From Candidatus Raymondbacteria bacterium RIFOXYA2_FULL_49_16 (lineage in GTDB: Bacteria; Fibrobacterota; OXYB2-FULL-49-7; XYB2-FULL-49-35): a stretch of DNA of 8,938 nucleotides. Position 1 is the stretch's first letter. The number at the start of each line of letters is the position of its first letter. The stretch covers positions 1 through 8,938 of the forward strand of contig MFYT01000011.1 in the NCBI GenBank assembly GCA_001789205.1, given 5' to 3'. The translations under genes and the position numbers were made by a program. This document shows, in pieces, positions 6,169 to 8,938 of the stretch. The notes beneath the pieces are model-generated. The model was given only the letters and a program-made list of their open reading frames with translations, was not told the origin of the DNA and made no database searches.

Positions 6169-7689
6169 TTACAGCTCTCTGCCCAGCACCCTGACTTTAA
6201 ATCCCAACTCCTGACTCAGCGCAACCGTCTCCTGAAAGATGTCGCCATAGGCAACTGCAACATGGTTGCTCATGTAGTGCGCCATGAGCGTGTCACGCGA
6301 AATCCCCATGTCCGTCGGCATAAATGGCCATTCGCGTGTGGTGCCCTTCCACCATGCTTCGCGTTTTGCAGGCGGCAACTTTGCCACCTCTCCCTTGCCT
6401 ACATCCATCCAGAGCTCGTTGTCCTTGAGATATGCGCGTGCCCAGGTGACCTTACCCGGCAGACTCTCCCCTGCGAACGTACCGCCTGGAATGGGGAAAT
6501 ATCCTCTAGGTTGCCTGTAAGAATGAACGCCTTTGAGTATTTTGGGATTATGATTGAATGAGTACGCATCACAGCAGCCTGAATTGAGAAGAATCCAGAG
6601 AAATTTTCCATTGTGCATGCCTCCCCAGCGCACATCGTGAAAATTTACGCCCTGATGCATGCCTTTGGCCTTGAGAATGCGTTTCATGAGTTCCATGGGA
6701 ACAAGATTGCCCTGGTCAGCTTCCGTGGAATCGACAATAGTGTCTCCGTTTCCTTCGGGCCTGCACACTGAATTTAAAAGGCCTTCAGCAAAATCCGACG
6801 GCGGCCGCAATGGGATAAGCCCCAGCTGATACTGCCAGCCAATGCAGTCTGCCTTGAACTCTTTGACCATGTCGAGCACTGCCAGATAATCGCGCAGCTG
6901 CTCTTTGGTCGCCTGTGTATTGAAATCCTCAGCCCCCTTTATGCCATAATGAAACATGACACCTTTTTCGACCACAAACCGAAAGGCGTCATCAATGCGT
7001 TTCTGGCTGATCCGTTTGCCCCGGTCAATGATCCATGCCTGGTCAATCTTATGTTCGGAAAAGCCAATCTTTGGCAGCAGCCTGGGTCCAAAATAGCCGT
7101 TGATCATGCCCATGGAGGTATCGCCAAGCATAAGCGCGAGGATTTTTCTCTGTCTGATGCTTGCCGCTATTTTCCGGGCTGTTGTAAGCGACTTTTTATC
7201 AATTACAGCAGTATTTCGAATCTCATCTTCCGGATACTGGATTCTTCCGGTCTGACACCATTCTTCAAGACGGGCCATGAAAACTTTATCAGTTGACCAG
7301 TCTTTGCTGTCTGTCCACACGCGCGAATGTTTGCGGCCAACAGATTCAAGGCAGGCCGATGTATTGAGCAGTCCCACCAATCCTGGCCATTCGCCTGAAA
7401 AATTACTGGCCAGGAGTAAGGGATTATCTTTCCCAACAGTTCCATCAACAGTGTGAGGTCCATATACCCAGTGAACATACACGCCGATCATAGGATCGTC
7501 CACAGGGCCTAGCTTCTCGATTGATTCATGGGGTTTGGTCAGATACCCCTTGATCCGGTACGAATGTCTGCCCAAACGCTTGAGAGCCTTCTCTAGCTGC
7601 AATGTTGCCTTTGTTATACTGGGAAGGGCAAGTTCATTCGGTGTTTTCCGATAATCACCAGGCCAGAATATCGCAATTTTCTTTGCCAT
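6169..7689 (-). CDS. L-fucose isomerase-like protein
   Basis: This 506-residue cytoplasmic protein resembles the L-fucose/L-arabinose isomerase superfamily, which interconverts an aldose and a ketose using a metal ion. Candidate ligands fit the FucI pattern in order and rough spacing: STEADQ (E323), FHDVRW (D352) and MAHYMSNH (H471/H476), corresponding by inference to Glu337, Asp361 and His528 of E. coli FucI. The N-terminal half (KIAIFWPGDYR, SNFSGEWPGLVGLLN) also fits the fold, and GGTFAGES near 403 is a further conserved-looking block. It is shorter than FucI (about 590). The exact sugar is uncertain, but the GH29 fucosidase gene directly upstream (90 bp) favours L-fucose to L-fuculose. 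The ATG has AAAAAGGA eight bases upstream. No kinase or aldolase for the next steps is in the window. Confidence 0.75.
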   Translation of the reverse strand: MAKKIAIFWPGDYRKTPNELALPSITKATLQLEKALKRLGRHSYRIKGYLTKPHESIEKLGPVDDPMIGVYVHWVYGPHTVDGTVGKDNPLLLASNFSGEWPGLVGLLNTSACLESVGRKHSRVWTDSKDWSTDKVFMARLEEWCQTGRIQYPEDEIRNTAVIDKKSLTTARKIAASIRQRKILALMLGDTSMGMINGYFGPRLLPKIGFSEHKIDQAWIIDRGKRISQKRIDDAFRFVVEKGVMFHYGIKGAEDFNTQATKEQLRDYLAVLDMVKEFKADCIGWQYQLGLIPLRPPSDFAEGLLNSVCRPEGNGDTIVDSTEADQGNLVPMELMKRILKAKGMHQGVNFHDVRWGGMHNGKFLWILLNSGCCDAYSFNHNPKILKGVHSYRQPRGYFPIPGGTFAGESLPGKVTWARAYLKDNELWMDVGKGEVAKLPPAKREAWWKGTTREWPFMPTDMGISRDTLMAHYMSNHVAVAYGDIFQETVALSQELGFKVRVLGREL

Positions 7690-7736
7690 TGTTTATTCCT
7701 TTTTGTATGTGTGTATCGACCATACCTGTCGCATGA

Positions 7737-7761
7737 CCCTCCCCCTTAAAAAGGGGGAGGG
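7737..7761. repeat. C/G-rich perfect hairpin between fucosidase and isomerase genes
   Basis: Eleven-bp perfect arms CCCTCCCCCTT (7737-7747) and AAGGGGGAGGG (7751-7761) enclose a three-base AAA loop. It lies 18 bp after the fucosidase stop. In the minus direction no U tract follows, so termination would be weak; an mRNA stabiliser or partial terminator tuning isomerase expression is possible. Similar CCCTCCCCCTT-AAA-AAGGGGGAGGG elements followed by GGGTGGGGG are widely scattered between genes in many bacteria, so a dispersed repeat is likely. Confidence 0.75.
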
Positions 7762-7779
7762 TGCGGGTGGGGGATTCTA

Positions 7780-8775
7780 CTATTCCCTCACCATCTTCCC
7801 TATTTCCCTCAGCACCCCCTGCTCCTCTGGATGAATATCGCCAAAAGGTCTGGGGCCAACATTCAGAAAAAATACCGCGTTAGAGGCACGCGCCTTCTTA
7901 TAAGCGCAATGTATCTCTTCCGCGTTTTTAACAGTATGGTTCCATGGCTGGTACGACCATCCTGAATTCAGGTTCCACCAGCACGCAAGGGGCTTTCGTC
8001 CTACCTGCGTGGAATTAAATCCGATCGTATTTTCACCAGGCAGATCCAGTTCCCAAATTTGATAGTCTTCGCCTTTCAATGGCGGGATATGCGTATTATT
8101 GGTGATGACAGCGTGCGGCTGCAGCGAATGGATCAGGTCATATGTTCCTGCAAGGTCCCATGGACCCTGCGCGCCAAACCATTCCGCCTCGTGCTTATTG
8201 AACTGGACGCGCGGCCAATATCCGTCAAAAAGCACTCCCCCGATTTTCCCAAACCTGGTGCACAATTCGCGGACCTGCCCCTGATAATAGGCAATATACT
8301 CGTTCCAGGTCTTTTTTAATTTATAGGCAGAATGGGTCCAGTCAACAAGGGAATAATAAAAATGCAGCGGAATTCCCCGGTCGTTCAGCGCCTTTGCCAG
8401 TTCAGCCAGGATATTTCTTTTAAACGGGGAATTCGTGACTTTAAAATCCGTAAGATCGCTGTCCCACAGGCAAAACCCGTCATGGTGTTTGGATGTAATC
8501 ATGAAGAATTTCGCCCCTGCCTCTAGAAGAAGGTCAGCCCATTCGTCTGCGTTGAATCGCGATGGATTAAATTCATTCATGCGTTCCATGTATTTTTTAA
8601 CAGGAATACGTTCGTTAAAAAGCGCCCACTCATTACCGCTTGTGCCCAGGGAATACAGCCCCCAGTGGGCGGTAAGGCCAAATCCGTCTTTTACGAATTT
8701 GCGAACCCCTGTTTGCGACGCATGTAATTTAGCTGCCGACGTATTTTCCGGCTTGCACGCATTAATTGATTTCAT
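7780..8775 (-). CDS. Cytoplasmic alpha-L-fucosidase, GH29
   Basis: This 331-residue enzyme hydrolyses terminal alpha-L-fucosyl linkages. GH29 landmarks run in order: FGLTAHWGLYS (32-42), ITSKHHDGFCLW (93-104), LHFYYSLVDW (137-146), VLFDGYW with the expected nucleophile D184, IWELDLPGE (240-248) containing candidate acid/base glutamates, and the closing FFLNVGPRPFGDIHPEE (302-318). It holds only the catalytic barrel; many GH29 enzymes are larger, with a signal peptide and a C-terminal beta domain, both absent here. The lack of a signal implies action in the cytoplasm on imported fucosides. The ATG at 8775 lies nine bases after AGGGGA and just before the barrel, so it is the best start. The isomerase gene follows 90 bp downstream. 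The leader is duplicated and hairpin-rich. Confidence 0.9.
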   Translation of the reverse strand: MKSINACKPENTSAAKLHASQTGVRKFVKDGFGLTAHWGLYSLGTSGNEWALFNERIPVKKYMERMNEFNPSRFNADEWADLLLEAGAKFFMITSKHHDGFCLWDSDLTDFKVTNSPFKRNILAELAKALNDRGIPLHFYYSLVDWTHSAYKLKKTWNEYIAYYQGQVRELCTRFGKIGGVLFDGYWPRVQFNKHEAEWFGAQGPWDLAGTYDLIHSLQPHAVITNNTHIPPLKGEDYQIWELDLPGENTIGFNSTQVGRKPLACWWNLNSGWSYQPWNHTVKNAEEIHCAYKKARASNAVFFLNVGPRPFGDIHPEEQGVLREIGKMVRE

Positions 8776-8860
8776 TGGATTCTATCCCCTTTATTGTACG
8801 GGCGTCATTCTGCAATTGGCTTCCTCTATCGATGAATGACGCCCCTGCAATTAATTTCAT
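8762..8860 (-). CDS. Possible 32-codon upstream ORF in the fucosidase leader
   Basis: A second ATG at 8858-8860 sits in a copy of the fucosidase start context (GGATCAAATGAAATTAATT against GAATCCAATGAAATCAATT). It opens a frame reading MKLIAGASFIDRGS and stops with TAA at 8762-8764, inside the fucosidase gene and in another frame, 14 bp of overlap. AGGA lies four bases before the ATG. It may be a relic of duplication or a leader peptide coupled to fucosidase translation. Nothing shows that it is translated. Confidence 0.3.
   Translation of the reverse strand: MKLIAGASFIDRGSQLQNDARTIKGIESNEIN
8792..8846. repeat. Leader repeat copy 1 with 11-bp inverted repeat
   Basis: This 55-bp block is identical to 8884-8938. 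It contains perfect inverted arms GGGCGTCATTC (8800-8810) and GAATGACGCCC (8834-8844) around a 23-base loop. Similarity between the two copies extends into the adjoining start-codon region (about 8765-8791 against 8850-8883) with a 7-bp length difference. It lies 17 bp upstream of the fucosidase ATG, so it would fold in the 5' UTR or act as an operator. Confidence 0.9.
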
Positions 8861-8883
8861 TTGATCCTATCTCTTTTTGGGCA

Positions 8884-8938
8884 TATTGTACGGGCGTCAT
8901 TCTGCAATTGGCTTCCTCTATCGATGAATGACGCCCCT
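8884..8938. repeat. Leader repeat copy 2 with 11-bp inverted repeat
   Basis: This is an exact copy of 8792-8846, 92 bp further upstream of the fucosidase gene, with inverted arms at 8892-8902 and 8926-8936. The window ends at its last base, so further tandem copies may continue beyond. Confidence 0.9.

Noticed and set aside
6163-7296. Plus-strand open frames opposite the isomerase gene
   Set aside because: The minus-strand frame is long and carries family motifs; the opposite frames have no independent support.

Overview
The window reads almost entirely on the minus strand. It holds seven apparently intact genes, one truncated chimeric ORF and several layers of mobile-element debris. The peptidase gene ends in a FlgD/type IX secretion-like sorting domain, which suggests the FCB assemblage. 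Most genes have clear Shine-Dalgarno sequences (for example AAGGAGG before the barrel gene), which fits Fibrobacterota or a related non-Bacteroidota lineage better than Bacteroidota. This is inference from gene style, not a taxonomic assignment.

Left part (1-2962), accessory region. A 173-bp direct repeat, 172/173 identical, sits at 1-173 and 2790-2962. It carries the first codons and upstream region of a tyrosine-recombinase-like gene. Between the copies lie a hairpin-rich non-coding stretch, a two-gene operon (predicted outer-membrane barrel protein at 1521-2060, then predicted lipoprotein at 355-1497) and a graveyard of nested elements. The graveyard contains the 3' end of a group II intron: a short piece of its reverse transcriptase, domain V and a domain VI-like hairpin. 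The intron is split by a 181-bp MITE-like element with 14-bp perfect inverted ends and a 10-bp target duplication. The intron RT tail is fused in frame to the recombinase N-terminus, giving a 123-aa chimeric ORF (2444-2815).

Middle (3107-4468), a two-gene AbiE-type toxin-antitoxin or abortive-infection module. It consists of an AbiEi-like winged-helix regulator followed, with an 8-bp overlap, by an AbiEii-like nucleotidyltransferase. A strong sigma70-type promoter is embedded in a perfect 7-bp inverted repeat, as expected for autorepression, and places the transcript start only a few bases from the start codon.

Right part (4484-8938), a co-directional fucose-related set: GH29 alpha-L-fucosidase (7780-8775), L-fucose isomerase-like protein (6169-7689), then an exported M23 metallopeptidase with a C-terminal sorting domain (4484-6064). 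Fucosidase and isomerase catalyse consecutive steps (free L-fucose release, then isomerisation to L-fuculose), and neither has a signal peptide, so an imported fucoside is probably processed in the cytoplasm. Upstream of the fucosidase is a tandemly duplicated leader. Each copy has an 11-bp perfect inverted repeat, and the nearer leader contains a second ATG that opens a 32-codon ORF overlapping the fucosidase start.

No clearly new defence system or pathway is proved here. The most unusual items are the repeat-bracketed cargo with the recombinase/intron chimera and nested MITE, and the duplicated hairpin leader of the fucosidase gene.
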